A stretch of DNA of 64,000 nt from Streptomyces mirabilis (GCF_018310535.1 NZ_CP074102.1:8990001-9054000), one strand, 5' to 3'; shown: positions 1-9,153, counted from the first letter of the stretch. Made by a program: numbers and translations. The notes: generated from the letters alone by a model not told the origin.

Positions 1-173
1 TCGGAGGGGCGCGTCAGGCCGATGGACGGCAGGGCACCCTCGTATCGCTCCCAGAGGGAGGCGTAGACGAGCCTGAGGGGAACCCCGTGGCGGACTGCCT
101 CGTCCACGGCCCAGTCGAGGGCAAGCAGACTCGAGTCCGATCCGTCGATGCCTACAACCAGAGGGAGTGTCAT
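1..173 (-). CDS. Universal stress protein, N-terminal part (runs off left edge)
   Basis: The reverse strand reads from an ATG at 171-173 into MTLPLVVGIDGSDSSLLALD, then a stretch ending ERYEGALPSIGLTRPSE at the window edge. The opening beta-strand followed by GxDGSxxSxxALxWAxxEA is the standard start of a UspA domain, an ATP-binding stress protein of the cytoplasm. Only 57 codons are visible, so one or two domains cannot be decided. A tandem pair of DevR-like palindromes lies 80-113 bp upstream, which places this USP in the same regulon as the rest of the island. Confidence 0.85.
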   Translation of the reverse strand, partial: MTLPLVVGIDGSDSSLLALDWAVDEAVRHGVPLRLVYASLWERYEGALPSIGLTRPS

Positions 174-252
174 CGTCCCCACCGCCTTTCTTGGGACTTA
201 CAGCGCATGGGACCGACTTCAACCGTTGCACCCTCTCTCGCCGGGGCACGAG

Positions 253-286
253 GGGCCCTTCGGCCCCTTCCGGGGCCCATAGGTCC
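253..286. promoter_or_regulatory. Tandem DevR/OsdR-like boxes upstream of USP
   Basis: GGGCCCTTCGGCCC at 253-266 matches GGGNCNNNNGNCCC perfectly. GGGCCCATAGGTCC at 273-286 matches with one mismatch and starts exactly 20 bp further on. A mycobacterial-style half-site, GGGACTT, also occurs at 193-199. The pair lies upstream of the reverse-strand USP starting at 173. Confidence 0.6.
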
Positions 287-314
287 ATGGCTCGTCCATC
301 CCCGCCACGGCCGC

Positions 315-820
315 TCACGGTAGAGGCGCACCGCCAGACGTCTGCCGCTGGTGGTTCCCTTCGCGGGCCTGAAGTACGGAGGCGGAGGTGCGCTCGATCA
401 ATTCGGAGAGGGCCGACCGCACCGGGTCGCTCAGTCCCGTGCCGAGTTCGACATCGGCCACCTCAACGGCGTGCACGACGACCTTCCGCGGGAGCAGGTC
501 GAGGGCTTCCGCCAGAGCGAGGCATTCCCCCAGCCCCAGGGCGTGTGTGCTCGCCGTACCAGTCCCGCGGCCGGCCGCCTCCGTCGCTGTCAGGGTGTGC
601 AGCGCGCCCGGCCTGGCCGGATGTAGACGGAGGGCTTCCACCACGACCGCGGTGTCCGCTCCGCGCCACAGTTCGAGCATCCGGCCGGGTTCGCCGTCGC
701 TGACCGCCAGCACGACGTCCTCGGGGACCCTGCCCCGCAAGGCCTCCACCACCGCCGGACCCGCCCCGTCGTCACCGCGAGGGGGTTGCCCACGCCGATC
801 ACCACGACCCGGCCGGTCAT
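315..820 (-). pseudogene. Hydrogenase maturation endopeptidase (HyaD/HycI family), apparently frameshifted
   Basis: The ATG at 818-820 overlaps the stop of the hydrogenase large subunit (ATGA), and translation starts [14 protein letters not shown], the usual first strand of this protease family. The expected continuation, RGDDGAGPAVVEALRG, appears only after a change of reading frame at about 780, beside a run of five C. From there an open frame runs to the stop at 315 and ends with a plausible C-terminus. The family removes the C-terminal peptide of the large subunit after nickel insertion. The metal-binding acidic residue of the GDD motif lies beyond the shift. Either one base is missing from the sequence or the gene is broken. 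Confidence 0.75.
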
Positions 821-2163
821 GCGCGTTCCACGGTCAGATCGAGGAAGTGGGCGGCGCAGGAGATGCAGGGGTCGTGATTGCGGATGGCCCGCTCGCACAA
901 GCGAATGAGCTCCTCGTCGTCGGCTGCGGCTCCGAGCCTGTCCAGGCGTGCCTGGACGGCCCGGCGTACGTCCTCCTCGATGGCCGTCTGGTTCTGTGCC
1001 GTGGGCGGGATGATGCGGGCCGAGGTGAGCGTGCCGTCCTCGGCAAGGGCGTAGCGGTGGTACAGCAGCCCGCGGGGTGCCTCGGTCGCTCCGGCGCCCA
1101 CCGCCTTCCGCGGGAGGACGTCGAGAGCCGACCGCGACGGTTGTTCGTAGCCCTCGATGATCCTCAGGGCTTCCTCGACGGCCTGCACCACCTCCACGGC
1201 GCGTACGACGATGCTTCGGAAGGGGTTGTCGCAGATGTCCCCGGCCAGGGGATCGCCCAGCCCGGCGTCCCTGGCGGCTTGGGCCGCCACCGGGTGGAGC
1301 CACCGGCCGTTGATCGCGTAGCGGGCCAGTGGGCCGGTCAGGTAGCGGCGGCCGTCGAGCGCGGCGGTCAGAGCGGTGCTGTGCGGCACCTGCTCTTCGT
1401 GCACGTGCTGTTCGAGGTCGGACACGGGGAACTCGCGCAGCGCAGGGGTTCGGCCGTGGGCGGTGATGGCCGTTGGTGTGCCGGAGTCGATGGCGTAGCG
1501 GCCGGGGTCGCGCAGTGCGAGCAGGTCGTGATCGCTTGCCGCGTCGGGGAAGTCGAACGCCGCCACCCAGCGGACGGTTTCCAGTGCGTCGTCGCGGGCC
1601 TGCCGCAACCGTTCGGCCAACGGACGGAGTTCCTCGGGCGCCGGTGTGCGGTAGAAGCCGCCGACGCGGACGTTGACCGGGTGGATGGGGCGTCCGCCCA
1701 GTTGTTCGAGGATCGCGTTGCCGGTCTGTTTGATCCGCAGGCCGCGCTCGACGGCCGCCCGCTGGTCGCGGGCGAGTTCGATGGCATCGGCCCGGCCGAG
1801 GAAGTCGGGGGCGTGCAGCAGGTAGATGTGCAGGGTGTGGCTCTCGATCCATTCGCCGCAGTACAGCAGGCGGCGCAGCTCCGCGAGAGGCCCGTCCACG
1901 GTGACACCGCAGGCGTTCTCGATCGCCTGGCAGGCGCTCATCTGGTAGGCGACCGGGCAGATTCCGCAGATGCGGGCGGTGATGTCCGGTGGCTCGGTGT
2001 GGCCCCGGCCGATCAGGAAGGCCTCGAAGAACCGGGGTGGTTCGTAGATGCGCAGCCGCGCCTCGGTGACCGTCTCCTCCTGTACGCGCAGGTGCAGGGC
2101 GGCTTCGCCTTCCACCCGGGCCAGTGCGTCCAGCCGCAGGACGCGGGTTCCGCGATGGCTCAT
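817..2163 (-). CDS. hydA: Group 3b [NiFe]-hydrogenase large (alpha) subunit
   Basis: This 448-aa protein carries both nickel-binding motifs of [NiFe]-hydrogenases. The N-terminal RICGICP has C66 and C69; the C-terminal DPCISCAAH has C433 and C436. The nine residues after H439 are the peptide normally removed by the maturation protease, whose gene follows with an ATGA overlap. Y replaces the usual H after RICGICPVA, as is common in the soluble bidirectional 3b group. The subunit holds the Ni-Fe(CN)2CO site where H2 is split or formed. The ATG at 2161-2163 overlaps the small-subunit stop, so translation is coupled through the operon. No signal peptide is visible, so it is cytoplasmic. Confidence 0.93.
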   Translation of the reverse strand: MSHRGTRVLRLDALARVEGEAALHLRVQEETVTEARLRIYEPPRFFEAFLIGRGHTEPPDITARICGICPVAYQMSACQAIENACGVTVDGPLAELRRLLYCGEWIESHTLHIYLLHAPDFLGRADAIELARDQRAAVERGLRIKQTGNAILEQLGGRPIHPVNVRVGGFYRTPAPEELRPLAERLRQARDDALETVRWVAAFDFPDAASDHDLLALRDPGRYAIDSGTPTAITAHGRTPALREFPVSDLEQHVHEEQVPHSTALTAALDGRRYLTGPLARYAINGRWLHPVAAQAARDAGLGDPLAGDICDNPFRSIVVRAVEVVQAVEEALRIIEGYEQPSRSALDVLPRKAVGAGATEAPRGLLYHRYALAEDGTLTSARIIPPTAQNQTAIEEDVRRAVQARLDRLGAAADDEELIRLCERAIRNHDPCISCAAHFLDLTVERA

Positions 2164-3110
2164 GCGGGCCTTTCCGGGTCGGTTTCTGTTCCTGCCCGAG
2201 GGGTGTCCTGCTCCTCGGCGGCGAGATCGGCTACGGGGGCATATTCCGGCGACGCGGCGTTGAAGGTGCGGAAGACACGCAGGATGTCCGCCTCGCTCAT
2301 TCCGTCGCGGCGCAGCTGCGCGACCATGGAGCGCAGGTTGGGCCGCTCGGCCGGTCCGAAGCAGCCGTAGCACCCGCGTCCGTAGGCGGGGCAGATGGCA
2401 CCGCACCCGGCATGGGTGACCGGGCCCAGGCAGGGGGTGCCGTGGGCCACTGTGACGCAGGTGGTGCCGCGCCTCTTGCACTCGAAGCAGACGCTGTGGC
2501 TGGGGATCTGGGGTTTGCGTCCGGACAGGTGGGCGGTGATGACTTCGAGGAGCTGGCGGCGGTCGATGGGGCAGCCCCGGAGTTCGAAATCGACCGGTAC
2601 GTGTGCCGAGATCGGGGTCGAGGTCTCCAGGGTGGCGATGTAGTCCGGGCGGGCATAGACCGCCGCGCGGAATGCGTCGACGTCTCCGAAGTTGCGCAGT
2701 GCCTGGATGCCGCCCGCGGTGGCGCAGGCTCCGATGGTCACCATGCGCCGGGAGATGCGCCGGATGTGTTGGATTCGCTCGGCGTCCTCGGCCGTGGTGA
2801 TCGAGCCCTCGACCAGGGAGAGGTCGTACGGACCCCGTCCGGACAGCTCCGCGCGCCCCCCGCTGGGACCCTCGGTGGCGGACATCTCCAGGAAGTGCTC
2901 GATGCGTACCTGCTCGGTGAGGCCGAGCAGTTCGTCCTCGCAGTCGAGCAGGGTCAGCTGGCAGCCGTCGCAGGACGCGAACTTCCATACGGCGAGCGTG
3001 GGCCGACGGTCCGGGTTCGCTCGTCGGCGGGCGGCGTCTCCCAGATCGGTGTCCGCCGCTCGGGCGGTGGACCGTCCTGGGGCGCCGGCCAGTCCTCGGT
3101 CGGATTCCAT
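2160..3110 (-). CDS. hydD: Group 3b [NiFe]-hydrogenase small (delta) subunit
   Basis: This 316-aa protein transfers electrons from the NiFe site. After about 40 poorly conserved residues comes [21 protein letters not shown] (C47 and C50 bind the proximal [4Fe-4S]). [15 protein letters not shown] segment and a cysteine-rich C-terminal half follow (CFECKRRG, then [17 protein letters not shown]), which supply the other clusters. There is no twin-arginine leader, which fits a cytoplasmic NAD(P)-linked enzyme and not a group 1 membrane uptake enzyme. The ATG at 3108-3110 starts 2 bp after the hydG stop. The first ATG is used because the frame is open and the operon spacing is tight, but a later start is possible. 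Confidence 0.92.
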   Translation of the reverse strand: MESDRGLAGAPGRSTARAADTDLGDAARRRANPDRRPTLAVWKFASCDGCQLTLLDCEDELLGLTEQVRIEHFLEMSATEGPSGGRAELSGRGPYDLSLVEGSITTAEDAERIQHIRRISRRMVTIGACATAGGIQALRNFGDVDAFRAAVYARPDYIATLETSTPISAHVPVDFELRGCPIDRRQLLEVITAHLSGRKPQIPSHSVCFECKRRGTTCVTVAHGTPCLGPVTHAGCGAICPAYGRGCYGCFGPAERPNLRSMVAQLRRDGMSEADILRVFRTFNAASPEYAPVADLAAEEQDTPRAGTETDPERPA

Positions 3111-3111
3111 C

Positions 3112-3930
3112 TCACAACTCCCGTACGGACAGCAGGCGTTCCACGCGGTCGTAGCCGACCACAGGTCCGTCCCGGCACAGCAGCAGCGGGCCGAGCTGGC
3201 AGTGGCCGCAGTGGCCGGAGGCGCAGCGCATGTTGCGTTCCAGCGACACCTGAACGCGGTGCGCGGCGAGGCCTCGGCCCATCAGGGCTCGCGCGGTGTG
3301 GCGCATCATCACCTCGGGCCCGCACACCAGCGCGTGGGTCCGGTCCGGCCGGAGTGCCAACGCGTCGAGGAGGGTGGTGACGACCCCCACCGAGCCTTGC
3401 CAGCCCGGGCCGGGGCGGTCGACGGTCACTCCCACCTCGGCCCTGCTGCGCCAGTTTTCGATGTCCTCCAGGTAGATCAGATCGCCAGGGCTACGGGTTC
3501 CCACCAGGATCCCCAGCCGACCGTAGGCGGCCGGCCGGTCCAGGACCGCGTGCACCACCGGTCGCAGTGGCGCCAGCCCGATGCCGCCGGCGATCACCAG
3601 TACGTCCTGGCCGGCTGCCGCGTCCAGGTCCCAGCGGGTGCCGAACGGCCCGCGCAGCCCGACGGTGTCCCCCGGACACAGGTCGTACAGGGCGGTCGAG
3701 ACCGCCCCCACCGCGCGTACGGTGTGCACGAGGCCCCCGTGCGAGCCGCGCAGGGCGCTGACCGAGACCGGCACCTCACCGACCCCGAACGCGTAGATCA
3801 TCGCGAACTGGCCCGGTGAGAAGGGCGGGAGTTCCCTGCTGGCAGGAACCAGTTCCACCGAACGGGTGTCGGCAGTCTCCGCCCGGGTTTCTGCGACCCG
3901 GTACGGCAGCGGTGGCGTCACGGTGCTCAT
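3112..3930 (-). CDS. hydG: Group 3b hydrogenase gamma subunit, FAD/NAD(P)-binding reductase
   Basis: This 272-aa ferredoxin-NADP reductase-type subunit passes electrons between the hydrogenase and NAD(P). An N-terminal FAD barrel has the PVSVS segment where RxYS is usual. A glycine-rich [12 protein letters not shown] stretch binds the nucleotide, and a C-terminal [2Fe-2S] motif has C236, C241, C244 and C252 (CASGHCGHC then C). The same layout occurs in PyrK and in HydG of archaeal sulfhydrogenase. The ATG overlaps the stop of the upstream cyclic-nucleotide-binding gene (ATGA), so the five genes form one translationally coupled unit. Confidence 0.9.
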   Translation of the reverse strand: MSTVTPPLPYRVAETRAETADTRSVELVPASRELPPFSPGQFAMIYAFGVGEVPVSVSALRGSHGGLVHTVRAVGAVSTALYDLCPGDTVGLRGPFGTRWDLDAAAGQDVLVIAGGIGLAPLRPVVHAVLDRPAAYGRLGILVGTRSPGDLIYLEDIENWRSRAEVGVTVDRPGPGWQGSVGVVTTLLDALALRPDRTHALVCGPEVMMRHTARALMGRGLAAHRVQVSLERNMRCASGHCGHCQLGPLLLCRDGPVVGYDRVERLLSVREL

Positions 3931-4385
3931 GGCGGGCCGCTTCCGTGGGGTGCGTAGAGGTCCAGCAGCCTGATGCGGGTGGCCTGCAGGCGCTCGGCGA
4001 CAACCTCGGTGAAGCGGCGCATCAGGGCGTAGCCGAGTTCTGGGTCGGCGGCGCAGAGGGCGAGGACGTCGGTGGCGGGGAACTCCGTGGCTTCCACCGC
4101 GGTCACCGCTCGTGCGCCGAGGTGCCAGCGGTACGGCGGGCAGATCCACGACCAGCCCAGTAGTTGGCCCGGACCGAGCGTTTCCACCAGCGCCTCCGGT
4201 TGCCTGCCGGGAACGCAGATGTCGAGGGCGACCCTGCCGCCGCGCAGCAGCCAGAAGCGGTCGGCTTCTGCACCCTCGTCGAACAGGCGCGCGTCGGCCG
4301 GGAACACCACGTCGAGCCCGAGGGCCATCAGCCGCTCGCGCTGTGCGAGTGGCAGGAAGTCCAGGGGCGGCGGCAGCTCGGTCAC
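3927..4385 (-). CDS. Cyclic nucleotide-binding-domain protein inside the hydrogenase operon
   Basis: A 152-aa protein that is little more than one Crp/cNMP-binding beta-barrel: hydrophobic start [37 protein letters not shown], then [18 protein letters not shown], ending in a helix and [13 protein letters not shown]. There is no helix-turn-helix, so it is probably a ligand-responsive partner of the hydrogenase and not a transcription factor. The GTG at 4383-4385 overlaps the hydB stop (GTGA) and its own stop overlaps the hydG ATG. It is therefore coupled on both sides and probably made in step with the enzyme. The ligand is unknown: the canonical cAMP-contact motif RExAL is not recognisable. 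A truncated paralogue lies at 28092-28259. Confidence 0.75.
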   Translation of the reverse strand: MTELPPPLDFLPLAQRERLMALGLDVVFPADARLFDEGAEADRFWLLRGGRVALDICVPGRQPEALVETLGPGQLLGWSWICPPYRWHLGARAVTAVEATEFPATDVLALCAADPELGYALMRRFTEVVAERLQATRIRLLDLYAPHGSGPP

Positions 4386-5557
4386 GGTGCCTGCCCCGAT
4401 GCCTCGGACCGCGTCCAGTCGTGCAGAGCGGCGGCCTCCTCGGTGATGTCGATGCCCACCGGGCACCACACGATGCAGCGGCCGCAGCCCACACAGCCGG
4501 AGGAGCCGAACTGGTCGTACCACGTGCCGAGTTTGTGGGTCATCCACTGCCGGTAGCGACTGCGCGGGGACGTACGGACGGGGCCGCCGTGCAACTGGGA
4601 GAAGTCCAGGTCGAAGCACGAGTCCCACAGCCGCCACCGCTCCGCGTGGTCACCGGTGAGGTCGGTGACGTCCTCGGTGGTGGTGCAGAAGCATGTGGGA
4701 CACACCATGGTGCAGTTGCCGCACGTCAGGCAGCGCCCGGCAACGTCGTCCCAGCGGGGGGCGTCGAGCGTACCGGCCATCAGCTCCCGCAGGTCGGCCT
4801 CGGGCATGGTCCGTCCCATCCGGTCCGCGGCGGCGGCGACGCCCGCGCGGGCCGCCTCACGGGTGGCGGGGTCGGCCGGGCGGACGGGCAGTTGCGCCAG
4901 GATCTCGTCGCCTTCCCGGCTACCGCCGCGGATCCAGAAGCGGTGGCCGTCGTCATCGACCACCTCGGTGATCACCAGGTCACAGCCGAGAGGGGCCGCG
5001 GGTCCCGTGCCCATCGAGACACAGAAGCAGGTACCGCCGGGCTCCGTGCACTCGACCGCGATGAGCAGCGCTCCTGCGCGCCGCCCCTGGTAGGCGGGGT
5101 CGCGGTGGGTCCCCCCGGTGAGTACCCGGTCCTGGATGGCGATGGCCCGTGCGTCGCAGGGACGCACCCCGAGGAAGGCGTACCGCGGTGCCGGGGGCTC
5201 CTCGGCCGTGAACACGATCTCCTCGCCCACCCGGTCGGCACGCCACTGCCGCACCTTCGCCGGATGCAGGAACTGCTTCCACGACTGGGGGCCCGCCGCG
5301 TTCGCGAAGGCGGCACCGTCGGTCCGCTCCCGCAGCTGGTACCGCCCGGCTTCAAGTTCTACACCCCACCCGTACGGCAGCTCGTCGGCCGACTCCAGCT
5401 CGGCCAGCACGATCGCACCGTCCCGCACGGTGGGCCCGATCACGGTGAAACCGCGCCCGGTCAACACCTCCACCAGCGCGACCATGCCGTCCTTCCCCAT
5501 ATTCGACCCGCCGGACGCAGGAGGGGAGCAGGCGTTCATGTCGGGGTCCGTAGTCAT
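4382..5557 (-). CDS. hydB: Group 3b hydrogenase beta subunit, [4Fe-4S] protein
   Basis: This 391-aa iron-sulfur subunit is related to the archaeal sulfhydrogenase beta subunit and to AsrA. Two ferredoxin-type sites are visible near the C-terminus: [16 protein letters not shown] (C276 to C291) and [12 protein letters not shown] (C355 to C365). The N-terminal two-thirds carries the family segment [17 protein letters not shown]. It probably accepts electrons from the gamma subunit; in archaea the beta-gamma pair can reduce polysulfide. It is the first gene of the operon. The ATG at 5555-5557 is preceded by a GGAGAACGG-type ribosome-binding site and by a DevR-like box at 5656-5669. Confidence 0.9.
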   Translation of the reverse strand: MTTDPDMNACSPPASGGSNMGKDGMVALVEVLTGRGFTVIGPTVRDGAIVLAELESADELPYGWGVELEAGRYQLRERTDGAAFANAAGPQSWKQFLHPAKVRQWRADRVGEEIVFTAEEPPAPRYAFLGVRPCDARAIAIQDRVLTGGTHRDPAYQGRRAGALLIAVECTEPGGTCFCVSMGTGPAAPLGCDLVITEVVDDDGHRFWIRGGSREGDEILAQLPVRPADPATREAARAGVAAAADRMGRTMPEADLRELMAGTLDAPRWDDVAGRCLTCGNCTMVCPTCFCTTTEDVTDLTGDHAERWRLWDSCFDLDFSQLHGGPVRTSPRSRYRQWMTHKLGTWYDQFGSSGCVGCGRCIVWCPVGIDITEEAAALHDWTRSEASGQAP

Positions 5558-5655
5558 GGCCGTTCTCCTTCAGCACCGCGTCTGGCAAGTGGGACATCGC
5601 GGGTGCCTCACAGAGTCCACGAACCCAGGATTTCTGGTCCGGCACCACTCGGGTA

Positions 5656-5669
5656 GGGCCATGCGGGCC
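5656..5669. promoter_or_regulatory. DevR-like box upstream of hydrogenase operon
   Basis: GGGCCATGCGGGCC resembles the island consensus GGGNCNNNNGNCCC, with a one-base change in the second half. A weaker copy, GGGCCGTTCGTCTT, lies at 5679-5692. The site is about 100 bp upstream of hydB, at the same distance seen for the better boxes. Confidence 0.4.
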
Positions 5670-5713
5670 ATGGGCCGGGGGCCGTTCGTCTTCGCCCACT
5701 CGATCGGCCCGGC

Positions 5714-6216
5714 TCACACTGCTGCGAAGTCGAGCAGGGCATCGGAGGTCCTGTGCAGTTTCAGGGCCACGACCACACGGCTGGCGGGTGCCGGGGTCGG
5801 TCCCTGGTACCTGGGTTCGGCGCGGAGCAGCAACACCGGCCGCTCGGCCCGTGCTACGACGGGCATGCTGACGTCACCCAGGAAGTAGCTCTCGACGCGC
5901 TCCAGACCACGCGAACCCAGCACCGTCGTCTCCGACGCCGACTCCGACGCCGCTTGGAGCAGGGCTTCGAAGCGTCGTCGGCAACAAGGTTCCCGACGAT
6001 GGGCAGGCCCGGATGGCGCGCCTGGAGCTCCGCCCGCGCGGTGCGGACGAGACGCTTCGCCCGGTAGTTCTGAACGACTTCCGCGGGGACGCAGGTCGGT
6101 TCCGGCGCCAGCAGCGGCCACGCGTGCAGCAGGCGCAGGGTGAGCTTGTGCTTCTCGGCCTCGTCGGCGGCCCAGTGGGCAGCGGCAAGGCTCTCGGGCG
6201 AGCCGTCGAGGCCCAC
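5714..6216 (-). pseudogene. Universal stress protein, frameshifted
   Basis: The N-terminal half reads VGLDGSPESLAAAHWAADEA to about GNLVADDAS in one frame. The C-terminal half (EALLQAASE, then the nucleotide-binding TTVLGSRGLERVESYFLGDVS and PVVARAERPVLLLRA) continues in another frame and stops at 5714. The shift is near 5975. No ATG precedes the first strand: only a GTG at 6214-6216, which would cut off the expected HTAVTV residues, so the start may be damaged too. It is a single UspA-type domain. It is divergent from the Rv1733c-like gene, with a DevR-like box between them. Confidence 0.7.
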
Positions 6217-6305
6217 GGTGACGGCTGTATGACCGCCACCACCGCCACCGGCTGAGACGGACCGTGTCGACGGCCGACCCTTCGGGGCCGGACGCCGGTC
6301 CCGAA

Positions 6306-6319
6306 GGGACTTTCGGCCT
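6306..6319. promoter_or_regulatory. DevR-like box between USP remnant and Rv1733c-like gene
   Basis: GGGACTTTCGGCCT is the closest match in the window to the mycobacterial DosR half-site GGGACTT. It lies 77 bp upstream of the forward gene at 6396 and could also serve the reverse USP. Confidence 0.55.
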
Positions 6320-6395
6320 CGTGACCGAAGCCCACTGTCGTTCGATTGTGGGACGAGGTGGGGGAACGGACCAGCAACGTGCTGGAGGCCGCATC

Positions 6396-7001
6396 ATGAG
6401 CGCAAAAGGTTCGCCGTCCGCATCCGGTCCGCCCCGGCCGCGCAAAGGCAACGCGCCACATGGGGCGAACCCTCTGAGGCGTACGTCCGACAGGTTTGAA
6501 TCCTGGTTCCGCCGCGTACTGATGCTCCTCCTCGTCCTCGGACTGCCGGTGGCGGCGCTCAGCACGGGGCTGACGGCGTACGAGTCATCCATGCGCACCG
6601 TGCAGGCCCAGGTTGCGGAACGACACGAGGTCACCGCCCGAGTGACGCCGAACGCGCCGGGCGACGACCGTGTGTCGAAGCAACGGGCGCAGATCCGCTG
6701 GACCGAGCGGAACGGCATCGTGCGCACGGGGATCACCCTCGTGGGACCGGGAACACCCACGGGCGCCACCATGCGGGTGTGGGTGGACCGGGACGGAGCC
6801 ATCACCGGTGCACCCATGAACGCGGTCACCGCAAAGGCCAACGGCTGGTTCGTGGGTGGCATGGCGGCACTCTGTGTGGTCGCCTGGTTCTACGCGGCAC
6901 GAGCAGCCATGCTCCTCGCGTTGGACCGGAGAAGGTACGCGCAGTGGGATGTCGAATGGGACCTGGTGGAGCCGCTGTGGTCCGAGCGCTTCCGTCGGTG
7001 A
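6396..7001 (+). CDS. Rv1733c-like two-helix membrane protein
   Basis: This 201-aa protein resembles the Streptomyces homologues of Rv1733c, a DosR-regulon membrane antigen. A basic N-terminus with NPLRRTSDRFESW precedes a hydrophobic helix at about residues 44-66. A soluble stretch with VRTGITLVGPGTPTGATMRVWVDRDG follows, then a second helix (GMAALCVVAWFYAARAAMLL) and a short cytoplasmic tail, DRRRYAQWDVEWD. The ATG at 6396 is chosen because GGAGGCC lies just upstream; an in-frame ATG at 6264 lies before the regulatory box. Its function is unknown. Two decayed paralogues occur at 25886-26431 and 26892-27384. Confidence 0.8.
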   Translation: MSAKGSPSASGPPRPRKGNAPHGANPLRRTSDRFESWFRRVLMLLLVLGLPVAALSTGLTAYESSMRTVQAQVAERHEVTARVTPNAPGDDRVSKQRAQIRWTERNGIVRTGITLVGPGTPTGATMRVWVDRDGAITGAPMNAVTAKANGWFVGGMAALCVVAWFYAARAAMLLALDRRRYAQWDVEWDLVEPLWSERFRR

Positions 7002-7215
7002 CGCGCAGGACCGGACGGGGGCCGAGGAAGTGCGGTCGATGATGTCTGCACAGGGTCTCCGCCGGATACCAACTGGTTCGGATCACATCGGCCCGGACTG
7101 GAGGCCTCCGACGTTGTACACGGGATCTGTCATGGGTGATCCCTCTGGAATCCGCCGGGTTTCACATGGGCCATCCAGCGGGACGGCTGCCGGCCGCCGT
7201 GCCTGCCGGCCCTCG

Positions 7216-7890
7216 TCAGACGCCGGTGGGGGAAGGGTCGGCGTCATCCGTCCGGTACGCGATGTGGCCGGCGACCGAGACAACGCCGTCGACGCCGCGG
7301 CACAGCTGCTCGATGACAGGGATCAGACTCCGGAACTCCACGGACCCGCCGAGGGCGACCCTCCCGTCGCGCACCTCGACCGTCACCTCCGAGGGACCGA
7401 GCCTCATCGTGCGCCGCAGCACGTCCGCTGCGATCTCGTCGCGGATGGCGTCGTCACGGCGCAGGAAGATCCGCAGCAGATCACCACGACTGACGATGCC
7501 CAGGAGCCGGTCCGCCTCGTCCACCACAGGCAGCCGCTTGACATGCTGGGCCTCCATGAGGCGCGCAGCCTCGACCACACTCCACTCCGGACGTGCGCAG
7601 ACCGCGGGAGCCGACATCAGTTCCTCGGCGCGGGAACCCTCGGCCTTGGCCCGCTCCCAGGCCTCCAGGTGCGGAACGGGGATCCTGCCTGACGGATCGG
7701 TCTGGTCTGCGCTCTTGCGCAGCAGGTCGGCCTCGGACACCAGACCCATGGGGCGGTCCAGATCGTCCACCACGGGCACGGCGGTGACGTCGTTCTCCGC
7801 CAGCAGCCTGACGAGCTCTTTGAACGGCGTGTCACGCCGTGCCCTGACGACGCCCCGGGTCATGAGCTCTTCGACTGTTCGGTGGTGCAT
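7216..7890 (-). CDS. CBS-domain pair plus BON domain protein
   Basis: This 224-aa protein has two CBS motifs. The first is TVEELMTRGVVRARRDTPFKE to PVVDDLDRPMGLVSEADLL; the second is AEELMSAPAVCARPEWSV to LLGIVSRGDLLRIFLR. A BON-like C-terminal domain follows (VTVEVRDGRVALGGSVEFRSL). CBS pairs usually bind adenine nucleotides. A small CBS protein (Hrp1, Rv2626c) is one of the most strongly induced DosR-regulon products in mycobacteria. The ATG at 7888-7890 follows GGGAGGCGAC, a good ribosome-binding site. A perfect DevR-like box lies 41 bp upstream. Related copies are at 20822-21694 and 27415-28065. Confidence 0.85.
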   Translation of the reverse strand: MHHRTVEELMTRGVVRARRDTPFKELVRLLAENDVTAVPVVDDLDRPMGLVSEADLLRKSADQTDPSGRIPVPHLEAWERAKAEGSRAEELMSAPAVCARPEWSVVEAARLMEAQHVKRLPVVDEADRLLGIVSRGDLLRIFLRRDDAIRDEIAADVLRRTMRLGPSEVTVEVRDGRVALGGSVEFRSLIPVIEQLCRGVDGVVSVAGHIAYRTDDADPSPTGV

Positions 7891-7930
7891 GTCGCCTCCC
7901 GGATATGGGCCGCCCACCTCGCGGACAGCA

Positions 7931-7944
7931 GGGGCTCTCGTCCC
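7931..7944. promoter_or_regulatory. DevR-like box between divergent CBS-BON and DUF1918 genes
   Basis: GGGGCTCTCGTCCC matches GGGNCNNNNGNCCC with no mismatch. It lies 41 bp upstream of the reverse CBS gene and 65 bp upstream of the forward DUF1918 gene, so it could control both. Confidence 0.6.
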
Positions 7945-8008
7945 ATGTGGTGGGGCGTCCCGCGTGGCAGGTTGGATACAGCACCATTCTGAGCAGAGGG
8001 CGGCGATC

Positions 8009-8242
8009 ATGCGAGCTCACCTCGGTGACCAACTCGTCATCGAAAGTCCGACCGCCGACGGCGCCAAGCGCGACGGCGAGATTGTCGGGCTCCACCACGA
8101 GGACGGAACACCTCCCTACGACGTGCACTGGTCGGACACGGACGAAGTGACGCTCGTCTTCCCCGGGCCCGATGCGCACATCCGCCACCTCGAGTACGAA
8201 CAGTCCGGGACCCCCCCGCGAGTCGCAGCAGGGCACGGGTGA
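8009..8242 (+). CDS. DUF1918 small protein
   Basis: This 77-aa protein begins MRAHLGDQLVIES and contains the family pattern DGEIVGLHHEDGTPPYDVHW followed by VFPGPDAHI. It is a small SH3-like barrel typical of actinobacteria and of unknown function. It often sits next to stress genes, and a second copy occurs at 10580-10852. The downstream HTH-PPOX gene starts 10 bp after its stop, so the two probably form an operon read from the divergent promoter at about 7931. Confidence 0.85.
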   Translation: MRAHLGDQLVIESPTADGAKRDGEIVGLHHEDGTPPYDVHWSDTDEVTLVFPGPDAHIRHLEYEQSGTPPRVAAGHG

Positions 8243-8252
8243 GGCGGAGGCC

Positions 8253-8930
8253 GTGCCCGCGGCTGCCCCACCAACCGGTGCAGCCCATCCTGGCGACATC
8301 GGTCGGCGTGTGGGCGTCGAACGCCGGAGACAGGGGCTCAGCCGGGAGGAAACTGCCCGCCGCGCCCGAATGTCGCCCCATTACCTGGCATACCTGGAGG
8401 AGCGGCCCGCCAACCCCACGATGGCGGCTCTCATCAGGCTGGCCGACGCGCTGGGTACCACGGTCACGGCTCTGCTCGGCGGAGGCATCGATCTCCCGCC
8501 CGGACAAGGCCACGCACTGCTGCACCCTCAACTGTTGGACCTCGGCCCGGACGAATGCCGCACTCTGCTCTCCACGCACGGCGTCGGGCGCGTCGCGGTA
8601 TCGGCGTCCGACGGCCGCCCGGCGGTCGTACCGGTCAACTACGAGGTCGTCGACGAAGCCATCGTCTTCCGGACCGCGCCCGACGCCGTGGCCGCAGCGG
8701 CCGTGGAAACGGAAGTCGCCTTCGAGGTCGACCACGTGGACGAGGCTCTGAGCCAGGGCTGGAGCGTGCTCGCCGTCGGCCCCGCGAGCGTTGTGACGGA
8801 GCCTGACGCCGTGCGCCGTCTCACCCAACGCGCCCACACCACGCCATGGCCCGGCGGCGAACGCGAGATGTGGGTGTCGATCCGGCCCACGAGCCTCACG
8901 GGGCGTCGCATCACTCCGGCCGATCAGTAG
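8253..8930 (+). CDS. XRE-type HTH fused to pyridoxamine 5'-phosphate oxidase-like domain
   Basis: This protein has about 225 aa. The N-terminal third is a Cro/CI helix-turn-helix (IGRRVGVERRRQGLSREETARRARMSPHYLAYLEERPANPTMAALIRLADALGTT). The rest is a split-barrel flavin/F420-binding domain: the CRTLLSTHGVGRVAVSASDGRPAVVPVNYEV segment is typical of PPOX-like proteins, ending in WVSIRPTSLTGRRI. Such fusions are probably cofactor-sensing regulators or oxidoreductases with a DNA-binding arm. The GTG at 8253 is preferred because it follows GGCGGAGG just after the DUF1918 stop, although the spacing is short. An in-frame ATG at 8172 would overlap the DUF1918 gene. Confidence 0.8.
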   Translation: MPAAAPPTGAAHPGDIGRRVGVERRRQGLSREETARRARMSPHYLAYLEERPANPTMAALIRLADALGTTVTALLGGGIDLPPGQGHALLHPQLLDLGPDECRTLLSTHGVGRVAVSASDGRPAVVPVNYEVVDEAIVFRTAPDAVAAAAVETEVAFEVDHVDEALSQGWSVLAVGPASVVTEPDAVRRLTQRAHTTPWPGGEREMWVSIRPTSLTGRRITPADQ

Positions 8931-9153
8931 ACGCCGATGCGCTGGTGAAGTGCTGGCCCCTCCACCGACCCCAGATGAATGAGTCCAAGGGCTCTTAGCC
9001 GTAGGCCGCCAGCGAGCGGTGGCACATGTCCCTGCCATCGCTCGCCCAGCGCGTGCAAGGCGTCCCCGTCGTCCTGGCGATCAGCGGTAAGCACGTGACG
9101 CGTGCTCAGCGACTCGGAGGACGTCTCGGTCGGGGACCAGATGGGGAATAGCC

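Noticed and set aside
388..3380. Very long forward-strand open frames over the hydrogenase genes (up to 660 codons)
   Set aside because: They are antisense to genes with clear cysteine motifs and coupled overlaps; their composition (runs of R, P, G) is that of shadow frames in 70 percent GC DNA.
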